From NCBI RefSeq assembly GCF_012931685.1, contig NZ_JABANC010000002.1:434001-498000 (forward strand): DNA of 64,000 bases. The letters are read 5' to 3'. A program made the translations under genes and the position numbers. Shown piece after piece: positions 26,593 through 35,147 of the stretch (position 1 is the stretch's first letter; each line of letters starts with the position of its first letter). The DNA is from Hanstruepera ponticola. Its GTDB lineage: Bacteria > Bacteroidota > Bacteroidia > Flavobacteriales > Flavobacteriaceae. A model generated the notes under the pieces. The model was not told the origin of the DNA. It worked only from the letters and a program-made list of their open reading frames with translations, and did not search any database.

Positions 26593-28503
26593 ATGACAAA
26601 AGGAAATATTAATGTTTCGGTTGAAAACATTTTCCCACTCATTAAAAAATTCTTGTATAGTGACCACGAAATATTTTTACGTGAGTTAATAAGTAATGCA
26701 ACAGATGCTACACTAAAGCTGAAGCATTTAACCAGTATTGGTGAAGCCAATGTAGAATATGGCAACCCACAGATTGAAGTTAAAATAGACAAAAAAGGCA
26801 AGAGACTTCACATTATTGACCAAGGTATTGGTATGACAGCCGAAGAAGTTGAAAAATACATCAATCAGGTGGCTTTTTCTGGTGCTGAAGAATTTTTAGA
26901 TAAGTATAAAGATGCAGCTAAAGATTCTGGAATTATTGGTCATTTTGGATTAGGATTCTATTCTGCTTTTATGGTAGCAAATAAGGTAGAAATCATTACT
27001 AAATCTTACAAAGATGAACCTGCTGCTCACTGGACTTGTGATGGTTCACCAGAATTCACACTAGAACCAGCTGATAAAAAAGACCGAGGAACCGAAATCA
27101 TTCTTCATATAACAGATGATGACAAGGAGTTTTTAGAGGAATCAAGAATTCGTGAGTTGTTGGTTAAGTATAATAAGTTTATGCCAGTGCCAATTAAATT
27201 TGGAACTAAAGAAGTAAATGATCCAGACTTCACGCCAAAAACCACAAAAGACAAAGACGGCAAAGAAACAACCGAACCTCACAAACAGATTACGGTTGAC
27301 AATATCATCAACAACCCGAATCCTGCCTGGACAAAACAACCAGCAGATTTAAAGGATCAAGATTATAATGATTTTTATCGCGAATTGTACCCTATGCAAT
27401 TCGAAGAGCCTTTATTCCACATTCACTTAAATGTAGATTATCCGTTCAACTTAACTGGGGTTTTATATTTCCCGAAAATGACGAATGATTTAAACATTCA
27501 AAAGGATAAAATTCAGCTATACCAAAATCAGGTTTTTGTAACGGATAATGTAGAAGGTATTGTACCAGAATTCTTAACGATGTTGCGTGGTGTAATCGAT
27601 TCTCCAGATATTCCATTAAACGTTTCGCGTTCCTATTTACAAGCCGATGGTGCAGTAAAGAAAATTTCATCGTACATCACACGTAAAGTTGCCGATAAAT
27701 TGAAGTCACTTTTTAATAACAATCGTGAAGATTTCGAAAAGAAATGGGATGATATTAAAATCGTTATTGAATATGGTATGCTATCAGAGGAAAAATTCTT
27801 CGAAAAGGCAGATGCTTTTGCTCTGTATCCAACAGTAGATGGTAAATACTTTACCTACGACGAGTTATACAATGCTATAAAAGCGAAGCAAACCGATAAA
27901 GATGATAAACTTGTTATTTTATACGCATCAGATAAAGATGCGCAACACAGTTACATTGAAGCCGCTAAAGGTAAAGGTTACGAGGTGTTATTATTAGATT
28001 CGCCAATCGTTTCTCACTTGATGCAAAAACTAGAAGGTAACAAGGAAAATATCTCATTTGCTCGTGTAGATGCAGATCATATTGACAACTTAATCAAGAA
28101 AGACGATACCAAAATTTCTAAATTGTCTGATGACGAAAAGAAGACGTTAGATGAATTATTAAAAGAAATCATTCCTTCAGAAAAGTTTATGGTGCAATTA
28201 GAAACTATGGATAGTGATGCAGCTCCTTTCATGATTACGCAACCAGAATTTATGCGTCGTATGAAAGAGATGCAACAAACTGGCGGAGGCGGTATGTTTG
28301 GCATGGGTAATATGCCGGAAATGTACAACTTGGTGGTCAATACAAACTCTGATTTGGTTGGAGAGATATTAAATACCAAAACCAAGAAAAAACAAGAGCG
28401 TCTAATTAATCAAAGTTTAGATTTAGCCCGATTGAGTCAAGGTTTACTAAAAGGTCAAGAGTTAACGAACTTCATTAAACGAAGCTATGACATGATTAAG
28501 TAG
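26593..28503 (+). CDS. htpG: Molecular chaperone HtpG (Hsp90)
   Basis: A 636-residue cytoplasmic Hsp90. The GHKL ATPase domain at about 1-215 shows LRELISNATDA (Glu and Asn for ATP/Mg), IDQGIGM and GHFGLGFYSAFMV. The middle domain follows (about 240-490), with LNVSRSYLQ near 344. A C-terminal dimerisation domain includes a Gly/Met-rich stretch (about 559-573, QTGGGGMFGMGN). A lysine- and aspartate-rich insertion (TPKTTKDKDGKE, about 214-225) is typical of Bacteroidota homologues. It is the only gene in its unit, between a putative sigma-54-like promoter and a strong terminator. Confidence 0.97.
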   Translation: MTKGNINVSVENIFPLIKKFLYSDHEIFLRELISNATDATLKLKHLTSIGEANVEYGNPQIEVKIDKKGKRLHIIDQGIGMTAEEVEKYINQVAFSGAEEFLDKYKDAAKDSGIIGHFGLGFYSAFMVANKVEIITKSYKDEPAAHWTCDGSPEFTLEPADKKDRGTEIILHITDDDKEFLEESRIRELLVKYNKFMPVPIKFGTKEVNDPDFTPKTTKDKDGKETTEPHKQITVDNIINNPNPAWTKQPADLKDQDYNDFYRELYPMQFEEPLFHIHLNVDYPFNLTGVLYFPKMTNDLNIQKDKIQLYQNQVFVTDNVEGIVPEFLTMLRGVIDSPDIPLNVSRSYLQADGAVKKISSYITRKVADKLKSLFNNNREDFEKKWDDIKIVIEYGMLSEEKFFEKADAFALYPTVDGKYFTYDELYNAIKAKQTDKDDKLVILYASDKDAQHSYIEAAKGKGYEVLLLDSPIVSHLMQKLEGNKENISFARVDADHIDNLIKKDDTKISKLSDDEKKTLDELLKEIIPSEKFMVQLETMDSDAAPFMITQPEFMRRMKEMQQTGGGGMFGMGNMPEMYNLVVNTNSDLVGEILNTKTKKKQERLINQSLDLARLSQGLLKGQELTNFIKRSYDMIK

Positions 28504-28540
28504 TTGAAACGCTGAATTTTTCAGCATCCTACATATATTC

Positions 28541-28573
28541 AAAACCACTTCCTTACCGAAGTGGTTTTTTTGT
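28541..28573 (+). terminator. Rho-independent terminator of htpG
   Basis: AACCACTTC-CTTACC-GAAGTGGTT with a T7 tail, about 40 bp past the stop codon. Confidence 0.9.
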
Positions 28574-28640
28574 AACCAATTGGTCATTTGGGCGTCATAT
28601 TATAAAATCGTACATTTCTAAAAACCAATATAACCAACTT

Positions 28641-30299
28641 ATGAAAAACACAAAAACTCACTTTTTCGGAATCTCCTTTCTTATATTATTCCTACTCACC
28701 TTTTCATTACAAGCTCAAAGTTTAGATCAAAAAATTGATGCAATGGCATCAGAAATGTATCCAGAAGATGGTCCTGGTGTATCCATTTTAATAGCGAAAG
28801 ACGGAAAACCTATTTATCAAAAGGCTTTTGGTTTAGCGAGTTTAGAATTGAATGTTCCAATGACAACAGAAAATGTATTTGAAATAGGTTCTATAACCAA
28901 ACAATTTACTGCAGTTGCCATTTTAATGTTAGAAGAACAAGGAAAGCTTAATATATCTGACGACATGTTAAAATACATTCCAGATTATCCAACTAAAGGA
29001 AAAACAATTACCATCCATAATTTATTAAACCATACCTCTGGAATTAAAAGTTATACAGGAATGCCAAGTTTTCAAAAGTTTGCAGCGCAAGATATGACAC
29101 CTACTGAACTAATTGATCATTTTAAAAACGAACCTATGGATTTTGATCCAGGTGAAGAATTTCGTTATAATAATTCTGGTTATATCCTACTCGGCTATAT
29201 CATTGAAGTGGTTTCAAAAATGACATATGAAGATTTTATTGAAAAGAACATTTTTGAAAAACTAGGCATGTCTAATTCCTATTATGGCAATAACAATCAA
29301 ATTATTCCTAATCGAGCTGATGGTTATCAAAAAGGTCCAAATGGGTTTGAAAATTCAAATTATTTAAGCATGACTTTACCGTATGCGGCAGGTTCACTCA
29401 TGTCTACTACGAACGATTTATTAATTTGGCAAAACGCACTGAATAACCATAAATTAATCAGTAAAGAGAGTTATGAAAAAGCCATTCATGGTTCTACCTT
29501 GAATAATGGCGAGCACATTACTTATGGTTATGGTTTAGGTGAAGAAAAAATTAGTGGTTCAAGAACCATACAACATGGAGGTGGTATTTTTGGCTATACT
29601 ACTATGGGAATTTATTTTCCAGAAGAAAAAATATTTGTTTCTGCATTAAGTAATTGTAACTGCAAAAATGTAACTGGTTTAGCAACACAAATTGGTGCTT
29701 TAGCAATTGGTAAACCTATTCCAACCAAAGACGATGCAATTACCTTAACCAACGAGCAGCTAAATGCTTGGACTGGCACATACGAATTTGAGGGCAATGT
29801 ATTACGCTATGTTACTGTTGAAGATGGAAAAATATTCAGTCAGCGAGAAGGTAGTACGAAAATGGAGGTTTACCCGTTGTCACCTAACAAATTTATATTT
29901 GATGCTAATAATACAAGTTACGAATTTTCAAAAGACTCTAATGGATTAAAACAAGTAACCATGCAATTAAGTGGAAAAGAAATAATAGGAAGAATAACAG
30001 ATAAGAAAGCACCTGTTGAGAAACCAAGCATTACAGTTTCTCAAGAAATACTTGATACATATGTTGGTAAATATGAATTACAACCCGGTTTTATTATTGA
30101 AGTAACTACAGCTAATGGACAACTTTTTGGTCAATTAACAGGTCAACCTCAATTTGAAATTTTTGCCGAAGACGAAGACACCTTCTTTTTAAAAGTAGTA
30201 ACAGCAAGTATTGACTTTAATAAAGATGATTCAGGTGTTGTTACCAGTTTAGTTTTACATCAAGGTGGTCGTGACATGCCTGCTAAAAAAATAGAATAG
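28641..30299 (+). CDS. Serine hydrolase, class C beta-lactamase-like
   Basis: A 552-residue exported protein. A signal peptide (about residues 1-26, ending SLQAQ) precedes a serine beta-lactamase-like domain at about 30-360. The active-site SxxK is SITKQF (about 77-82), the YxN motif is YNNSGYILLGY (about 178), and HGGGIFG (about 313) replaces KTG. Two C-terminal lipocalin-like DUF3471-type repeats follow (about 370-455 and 465-550, each starting near AWTGTYEFEGN or TYVGKYELQPG). Relatives are mostly D-aminopeptidases or esterases rather than true beta-lactamases. It is a monocistronic unit between two terminators. Confidence 0.9.
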   Translation: MKNTKTHFFGISFLILFLLTFSLQAQSLDQKIDAMASEMYPEDGPGVSILIAKDGKPIYQKAFGLASLELNVPMTTENVFEIGSITKQFTAVAILMLEEQGKLNISDDMLKYIPDYPTKGKTITIHNLLNHTSGIKSYTGMPSFQKFAAQDMTPTELIDHFKNEPMDFDPGEEFRYNNSGYILLGYIIEVVSKMTYEDFIEKNIFEKLGMSNSYYGNNNQIIPNRADGYQKGPNGFENSNYLSMTLPYAAGSLMSTTNDLLIWQNALNNHKLISKESYEKAIHGSTLNNGEHITYGYGLGEEKISGSRTIQHGGGIFGYTTMGIYFPEEKIFVSALSNCNCKNVTGLATQIGALAIGKPIPTKDDAITLTNEQLNAWTGTYEFEGNVLRYVTVEDGKIFSQREGSTKMEVYPLSPNKFIFDANNTSYEFSKDSNGLKQVTMQLSGKEIIGRITDKKAPVEKPSITVSQEILDTYVGKYELQPGFIIEVTTANGQLFGQLTGQPQFEIFAEDEDTFFLKVVTASIDFNKDDSGVVTSLVLHQGGRDMPAKKIE

Positions 30300-30321
30300 T
30301 CTGCTCCAGGTGTCATGAAAT

Positions 30322-30356
30322 TAAAAACCCACTTCCTGACTGAAGTGGTTTTTTTG
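30322..30356 (+). terminator. Rho-independent terminator of the serine hydrolase gene
   Basis: A5CCCACTTC-CTGACT-GAAGTGGTTTTTTT. The stem is almost the same sequence as the htpG terminator, which suggests duplication of a terminator module. Confidence 0.88.
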
Positions 30357-30449
30357 TATTTAAAAAATCAATAGCATCATTGGTATTTGAAATAAAGAGC
30401 AAGTTATGTTCGTTTATAATATCATTATCTTTAAACAAAAAGAAAAATT

Positions 30450-31082
30450 ATGAAACATTTAAAATCAATTTCGTTTTTATTACTATTGTTTATTTCGAGC
30501 GCGTTATTCGCTCAAGAAACTGAAGAAACCAGTTATTCCAAGTTTAGTGTCATTGCATACGGAGGTATTGGTTATGGTATTGTTGACAATGACAATGAAG
30601 CAAATTACAATCTAAATAGTAATTCAGGAGATTTGGTTCTTAACTACAAATTTTCCCAAAACTATGGTATTGCTACTGGTGTTGGATTAAATCAGTTAAG
30701 TGGTAACGGATTTAATTCAGCTGGGCAATTTTACCACGAACGTAACTTTATTAAAATTCCACTATTATTAAGTATTGACAAAAATGTAGGAGATAATTTT
30801 AAAGTATTTGCTTATTTAGGCCCTTACGCCCAAACTATTATCAATGATGAATATACTTTTGTAAATGGAAAAGTAGAAGATGTCTATGAAGGTTGGAATT
30901 TTGGATTTCAATTAGGTTTAGGATTCTTATATGAAGTGAGCGATAGATTTAGCCTAGGTTTGAATTATTTAGGTCAATCTGACTTTTCAAAATTAGAAAC
31001 CAATAATAATCAGATTATTGTTGATGAACAAAAAATGAAAAATCTTAATACTGTTGGATTGATGTTTATTTTAGGCTTTTAG
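30450..31082 (+). CDS. Outer-membrane beta-barrel protein (porin-like, OMP_b-brl)
   Basis: A 210-residue protein with a signal peptide (MKHLKSISFLLLLFISSALF, cut after AQ) and alternating hydrophobic strands compatible with an eight-stranded barrel: VIAYGGIGYGI, NYGIATGVGLNQLS, FKVFAYLGPYAQ, WNFGFQLGLGF and LGLNYLG. The last strand ends VGLMFILGF, with the terminal Phe preferred by the BAM machinery. Probable small outer-membrane protein; ligand or function unknown. A TATCTTTA box lies at 30426-30433. Confidence 0.85.
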   Translation: MKHLKSISFLLLLFISSALFAQETEETSYSKFSVIAYGGIGYGIVDNDNEANYNLNSNSGDLVLNYKFSQNYGIATGVGLNQLSGNGFNSAGQFYHERNFIKIPLLLSIDKNVGDNFKVFAYLGPYAQTIINDEYTFVNGKVEDVYEGWNFGFQLGLGFLYEVSDRFSLGLNYLGQSDFSKLETNNNQIIVDEQKMKNLNTVGLMFILGF

Positions 31083-31100
31083 TTCATAAGAAACCCTAAA

Positions 31101-31775
31101 CTATTTAATTTCGAAATCAAAATATGTATCAGGAAATGGCTCATTTCGTAAAGTGAAATGCCACCATTCTTTGGGATAGTTTCTAAAACCATGTTTTAAC
31201 ATAACCGTCTGCAATAGTTGACGGTTTTGTTTTTGCTTTTCTGAAATTTCAGCATAATCAACCCAAGATTCTTCACCAAAAAAATCATAAGGACTTCCCA
31301 TGTCTAAAGGCTCTAATGTATTAGCATCAATTATGGTTAAATCCAATGTACTCCCTCGACTATGTCCTGATTGTGAGGCTATATATCCATCTCTAAATAA
31401 ATGTCTTTTAACAACATCAGGATAAAATTGCTGTTTATTGATAGTATCGCTCAAATCCCTTGCCCAATGTATAAAATGATTTACAGCCCTTTGCGGTCTA
31501 TAACCATCATAAACCAACAAGCATAAGTTTTGTTGCTGTAGTTCTGCTTGAACTAATTTAAGAGCTTGGGCTGTTGGTTTAGTAATTATAAGCCTGTTAG
31601 CATGATATCCATCAATAGTGTCGCCCACAAAATTATTGCTCCCATAGTAGCGTAATTCTACTTCCAGATCAGGAATAATGGATTTGGCGTACACAAAATT
31701 ATCAGGTAAGTGATTTTGTCTCACTAATGCAAGTGTACCAAAAACAATAAGAAGTAGAATTACTTTGATTTTCAT
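31101..31775 (-). CDS. D-alanyl-D-alanine dipeptidase, M15 family (VanX/DdpX-like)
   Basis: A 224-residue zinc dipeptidase with an N-terminal hydrophobic export segment (KIKVILLLIVFGTLAL). The zinc ligands and catalytic residues are present: SGHSRGSTLDL (His and Asp, about 158-168) and EWWHF (Glu and His, about 205-209). YDGYRPQRAV (about 90-99) provides the catalytic Arg. The enzyme splits D-Ala-D-Ala, here most likely to recycle peptidoglycan fragments in the periplasm; the lack of vanHA-type neighbours argues against a resistance role. Its start codon and the alternative upstream start of alkB lie back to back in CATATG. Confidence 0.9.
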   Translation of the reverse strand: MKIKVILLLIVFGTLALVRQNHLPDNFVYAKSIIPDLEVELRYYGSNNFVGDTIDGYHANRLIITKPTAQALKLVQAELQQQNLCLLVYDGYRPQRAVNHFIHWARDLSDTINKQQFYPDVVKRHLFRDGYIASQSGHSRGSTLDLTIIDANTLEPLDMGSPYDFFGEESWVDYAEISEKQKQNRQLLQTVMLKHGFRNYPKEWWHFTLRNEPFPDTYFDFEIK

Positions 31776-31808
31776 ATGCTAACTGCTAATTTAGAAAAAA
31801 AATCGCCT

Positions 31809-32408
31809 ATGGATTTGTTTTCAAGTCAAAAAACCGTTCTTGAATTACCTGATGCTCATATCACATATGTTACTGATTTTCTAAAAACCGATGAAGCTCA
31901 TAAACTTTTTGAACACTTGAAGCATAAAACCAATTGGCATCATGATGATATAACCCTTTTTGGAAAAACCTACAAACAACCTAGATTAACAGCTTTATAT
32001 GCTGAAACAAACAAAACATATACCTATTCAAATGTCAACATGCATCCTGAACCAATGTCTTCAGAATTATTTAGCATCAAGAAGAAAATAGAAATAACCG
32101 TAGAGTCAGAATTTAATTCGGTACTCTTAAACTTGTATCGCCACGGGCAAGATAGTAATGGCTGGCATGCCGACAATGAAAAAGAGTTAGGAACTAATCC
32201 CATTATAGCTTCCTTAAGTTTGGGAGCGGAAAGAATGTTTCATTTTAAACATCGAAATATAAAAACTGCAAGACATAAACTATTATTAAAAAATGGCAGT
32301 TTATTAATTATGTCAGGTGCTATGCAACATCATTGGTTGCATCAAATACCTAAAACACAAAAACCAATTAGCGAGCGCATTAATTTAACATTTAGGAATA
32401 TCTATTAA
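31809..32408 (+). CDS. alkB: Alpha-ketoglutarate-dependent dioxygenase AlkB
   Basis: A 199-residue Fe(II)/2-oxoglutarate oxygenase that removes alkyl lesions from DNA or RNA. The metal triad is His and Asp in NGWHADNEKELG (about 115-120) with the distal His in MQHHWLH (about 175-180). The 2-oxoglutarate-binding Arg lies in SERINLTFR at the C-terminus. PRLTALYAE matches the substrate loop. The frame extends to an ATG at 31776 at the divergent start, but the ATG at 31809 gives the usual family N-terminus (MDLFSSQKTVLELPDA). It ends at a strong terminator. Confidence 0.92.
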   Translation: MDLFSSQKTVLELPDAHITYVTDFLKTDEAHKLFEHLKHKTNWHHDDITLFGKTYKQPRLTALYAETNKTYTYSNVNMHPEPMSSELFSIKKKIEITVESEFNSVLLNLYRHGQDSNGWHADNEKELGTNPIIASLSLGAERMFHFKHRNIKTARHKLLLKNGSLLIMSGAMQHHWLHQIPKTQKPISERINLTFRNIY

Positions 32409-32412
32409 AAAA

Positions 32413-32440
32413 AAAAACCGAGGTCCCTCAACCTCGGTTT
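32413..32440 (+). terminator. Rho-independent terminator of alkB
   Basis: AAACCGAGGT-CCCTCA-ACCTCGGTTT begins a few bases after the stop, with an A tract before it. The T tail is weak, so efficiency is uncertain. Confidence 0.75.
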
Positions 32441-32771
32441 AGTTTAATTTGCATTTTTATTATGCTGTTAGATTTAGGGTCTCTAGTATCAACGACATAA
32501 TGCAAATATTAATTAATTAATCCATTGAACTAAAAAGTATGTCTTTTAGTACATATCAAATGTAAAATTATATTTTAAAAATAACGTTTAAATACATTTA
32601 TTTTCGATGAAATGCATCTTTTTTTAACATTTGTAGTTGAAATATTGTATTTTATCGATGAAATGCACGATTTAATTTTGTGATTTTGATAATTATCGTA
32701 AACTCATTTACATAATAAAAACCTATTTTTACGTTAGTAAAATGTAATTTGATTTTTATAATCTGAATAAT
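32441..32771. other. Long AT-rich control region ahead of an alpha/beta-hydrolase gene
   Basis: About 330 bp without a gene. ATTTGCAT near 32449 and ATGCAAAT near 32500 form a widely spaced inverted repeat, and TCGATGAAATGCA occurs twice further down. TAATTTGA at 32744-32751 could be a weak -7 element. No RNA family was recognised. Confidence 0.45.
32604..32667. repeat. Direct repeat pair TCGATGAAATGCA
   Basis: Exact 13-bp copies lie at 32604-32616 and 32655-32667, 51 bp apart start to start (about five helical turns). They sit 105-165 bp before the hydrolase start and look like paired regulator sites. Confidence 0.5.
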
Positions 32772-33698
32772 ATGAGAGCTTCCTTTTTAATTTTTTTACT
32801 CACTTTTCATTTTATTAGTTTTTCTCAAGAAGATAATCCAATGGAAACTAGCATTGTGATCAATGAACACATTGAAGGGTCCCTACTATTACCTGAAAAT
32901 GCTAATTCAGATTATTTAGCAATCATTATTGCTGGATCTGGACCAACAGATAGAGATGGTAATCAGAATTTCCTAAAAAGTAATAACCTAAAAAAGTTAG
33001 CGCAAGCTTTAACTAAAGAGGGTATCGCAACCTTTCGTTACGATAAACGTATAGTTAAACAAATAAGGAAAGGTAATGTAGATAAAAATATCATGTTTGA
33101 TGATTTTGTTACAGATGCTTCATCAGTTGTTGATTATTTTCATAATCAAGCTCAATTTAAATCCATTTACATCATTGGACACAGTCAAGGTAGTTTAGTT
33201 GGTATGCTGGCTTTATCTGAAAAGGTAAACGGTTTCATTTCATTGGCTGGTGCTGGTCAAACCATTGACGAGGTTATTACTGAACAAATTCAAAAAATGG
33301 CACCAGGATTAACTGAAGATGCACAAAAAACATTTGAAATCCTTAAAAAAGGGGAAACTACAACCGACTACCCTCCTGCCTTAGCATCTGTTTTTAATAT
33401 TGATACACAACCCTTTATTTCCAATTGGATGCAATATAAACCCAAAGAAATTATTTCAGAAGTCGAGATTCCTATTCTAATTGTAAATGGCACAAAAGAT
33501 CTTCAGGTTTCAGTTGAAGAGGCAAATCAGCTAAAGGAAGCCAATACAAATGCTGAATTAAAAATTATTGAGAATATGAATCATGTACTTTTCATTATTG
33601 AAGGCGACGATTTAGAAAACTCAAAATCTTATAACGAATCTTTCAGATCAATTTCTTCAGAACTTGTTGAAGCTCTTTCTAGTTTCATTAAGAAATAA
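32772..33698 (+). CDS. Exported alpha/beta-hydrolase
   Basis: A 308-residue protein with a signal peptide (MRASFLIFLLTFHFISFSQ). Alpha/beta-hydrolase features are IIAGSGPTDRDGNQ (oxyanion region, about 57-70), the nucleophile elbow IIGHSQGSLVGM (Ser about 139), Asp in PILIVNGTKDLQVS (about 240) and His in MNHVLFI (about 267). The pattern GSGPTDRDGN is shared with a group of Bacteroidota esterases and peptidases. Substrate unknown. It is monocistronic, with a long regulatory region upstream and a terminator downstream. Confidence 0.87.
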   Translation: MRASFLIFLLTFHFISFSQEDNPMETSIVINEHIEGSLLLPENANSDYLAIIIAGSGPTDRDGNQNFLKSNNLKKLAQALTKEGIATFRYDKRIVKQIRKGNVDKNIMFDDFVTDASSVVDYFHNQAQFKSIYIIGHSQGSLVGMLALSEKVNGFISLAGAGQTIDEVITEQIQKMAPGLTEDAQKTFEILKKGETTTDYPPALASVFNIDTQPFISNWMQYKPKEIISEVEIPILIVNGTKDLQVSVEEANQLKEANTNAELKIIENMNHVLFIIEGDDLENSKSYNESFRSISSELVEALSSFIKK

Positions 33699-33721
33699 AT
33701 TCCTGTTACATATAAAAAAAG

Positions 33722-33748
33722 AAAAGCATCCCGAGAGGGATGCTTTTA
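33722..33748 (+). terminator. Rho-independent terminator of the alpha/beta-hydrolase gene
   Basis: AAAAGCATCCC-GAGA-GGGATGCTTTT forms an 11-bp stem directly behind an A-rich stretch, 24 bp past the stop. Confidence 0.85.
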
Positions 33749-33865
33749 CTTACTAACCAACCAAAAATATGAAATGTTATTGTCTTTAATTAAGGTAACC
33801 ACACTTTAATTAAAGTTAAGTTACAATAACACTATTTATAATTCAATTAGCGTGCCAAACTCAAT

Positions 33866-33916
33866 TTGCAGGATAATTATTTTAATGATATATTTGTGAT
33901 ATCATTTTAATATCAT
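33866..33916 (+). promoter_or_regulatory. Promoter with embedded inverted-repeat operator, SPFH operon
   Basis: TTG at 33866-33868, a 20-bp spacer and TATATTTG at 33889-33896 match the Bacteroidota promoter consensus. The -7 element is covered by a perfect inverted repeat, ATGATAT (33885-33891), seven bases, ATATCAT (33899-33905), and a third half-site ATATCAT lies at 33910-33916. The geometry is that of a repressor operator. The operon itself encodes an Arc-type ribbon-helix-helix protein. Confidence 0.6.
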
Positions 33917-33932
33917 AATAAATTTTATAATC

Positions 33933-34793
33933 ATGAAAGAAGAGAAACTCATAGTACCTGCAAACGGCTACATCATGTTGTTCGTATTTTTAATACTGTT
34001 TTTTGGCACCATTGTTTTTGCCATTACTACAGGAAATCCTGAATATCTACCTATTATTATTGCTGCAATTCTTATTGCTCCGGGATTTATTATGGTTCAA
34101 CCAAATGGTTCACGAGTACTGCTACTATTTGGTAAATATGTTGGTACTGTTAAAAAAAATGGTTTCTATTGGGTAAATCCATTTTACACGAAAAAGAAAA
34201 TCTCTTTACGAGCTAGTAATTTTGATAGTGAACGTTTAAAAGTTAATGACAAACTCGGTAACCCAGTAATGATAAGTACTATTTTGGTGTGGCGTGTTCA
34301 AAACACTTACAAAGCAGCTTTTGATGTTGATAATTATGAAAATTTTGTGCGTGTACAAACCGATGCAGCAGTTAGAAAATTAGCGAGTATGTATCCTTAT
34401 GACAACTTTGCTGACGAAGGTCTTGATGAAGACATTACACTACGCTCAAGTGTTAATGAAGTAAGTAATGCTCTAGAAAGAGAAATTGATGAGCGTCTTT
34501 CTATTGCTGGTATTGAAGTGCTTGAAGCCCGAATAGGTTATTTAGCTTATGCTCAAGAAATTGCAAATGCCATGCTGAAACGTCAACAAGCAACAGCAAT
34601 CGTAGCTGCAAGACATAAAATTGTAGAAGGAGCTGTAAGCATGGTCGAAATGGCTTTAGAAGAATTAGGCAAAAAACAAATTGTAGACCTAGATGAAGAG
34701 CGTAAAGCAGCTATGGTGAGTAACCTGATGGTGATACTCTGTGGTGATAAAGATGCTTCACCTATAGTTAATGCTGGAACTTTAAATCATTAA
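33933..34793 (+). CDS. SPFH (band 7/stomatin-like) domain membrane protein
   Basis: A 286-residue protein with two hydrophobic segments near the N-terminus (about 13-31 and 38-54), followed by the SPFH fold (about 55-235): PNGSRVLLLFGKYVGTV, NPFYTKKKISLRASN, NPVMISTILVWRVQ and EIDERLSIAGIEVLEARIG. The C-terminal helix (ANAMLKRQQATAIVAARHKI) is the usual oligomerisation segment. SPFH proteins form ring- or cage-like assemblies organising membrane microdomains or proteases. It is the first gene of a five-gene operon that ends with an Arc-type regulator. Confidence 0.9.
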   Translation: MKEEKLIVPANGYIMLFVFLILFFGTIVFAITTGNPEYLPIIIAAILIAPGFIMVQPNGSRVLLLFGKYVGTVKKNGFYWVNPFYTKKKISLRASNFDSERLKVNDKLGNPVMISTILVWRVQNTYKAAFDVDNYENFVRVQTDAAVRKLASMYPYDNFADEGLDEDITLRSSVNEVSNALEREIDERLSIAGIEVLEARIGYLAYAQEIANAMLKRQQATAIVAARHKIVEGAVSMVEMALEELGKKQIVDLDEERKAAMVSNLMVILCGDKDASPIVNAGTLNH

Positions 34794-34794
34794 A

Positions 34795-34980
34795 ATGAGT
34801 AAGAATCAAATATACAGTATTGCAATAGGAAGTGCGTTAGGAACTAGTATAGGCACTACAATTGGAGCTGTGGCGGGAGATGTTGCTATAAGCCTAATAT
34901 ATGGATCAATGATTGGAACATTAATAGGGATAGTAATAGCTCTCACCGTCTTTAAAAAGGATAAAAAACAAGAAAATTAA
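34795..34980 (+). CDS. Small glycine-zipper membrane protein
   Basis: A 61-residue protein with two hydrophobic helices and regularly spaced glycines (IGSALGTSIGTTIGAVAG and YGSMIGTLIGIVIA), then a Lys-rich tail (FKKDKKQEN). The GxxxG spacing is characteristic of tightly packed transmembrane helices. It begins one base behind the SPFH gene and six bases ahead of the next gene, so it is clearly part of the operon. No named family recognised. It may insert alongside the SPFH assembly, which is inference from position. Confidence 0.75.
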   Translation: MSKNQIYSIAIGSALGTSIGTTIGAVAGDVAISLIYGSMIGTLIGIVIALTVFKKDKKQEN

Positions 34981-34986
34981 TTAGAT

Positions 34987-35145
34987 ATGAAGGAATATAA
35001 AGTGGTAAACTGGAAAATGGGATTATCTAACAACAATAAAAAATTAGAAATGACCTTAAATGAACATGCCATTTCTGGTTGGAGAGTGATTCACATTGGT
35101 GAACAAACAACAAGGATTGTTTTTGAACGTGATAAAAATAGATAG
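34987..35145 (+). CDS. DUF4177-like small protein
   Basis: A 52-residue protein, too short for many gene finders. It opens MKEYKVVNWKMG and has LNEHAISGWRVIHIGEQ followed by a strand ending IVFERDKNR. The pattern of a YKVV strand, a LNE helix, GW and a terminal strand ending in R matches the DUF4177 fold. Its TAG overlaps a GTG of the next gene by one base, and the next ATG follows directly. Function unknown; the tight packing within the SPFH operon supports that it is real. Confidence 0.78.
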   Translation: MKEYKVVNWKMGLSNNNKKLEMTLNEHAISGWRVIHIGEQTTRIVFERDKNR

Positions 35146-35147
35146 TG

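Noticed and set aside
28641-30299. Beta-lactam resistance enzyme
   Set aside because: SxxK and YxN are present, but KTG is replaced by HGG and two lipocalin-like C-terminal domains follow, as in D-aminopeptidase or esterase relatives.
31101-31775. Vancomycin-type resistance gene (vanX)
   Set aside because: The M15 dipeptidase has an export segment and no ligase or dehydrogenase partners, and Gram-negative relatives use it for peptidoglycan recycling.
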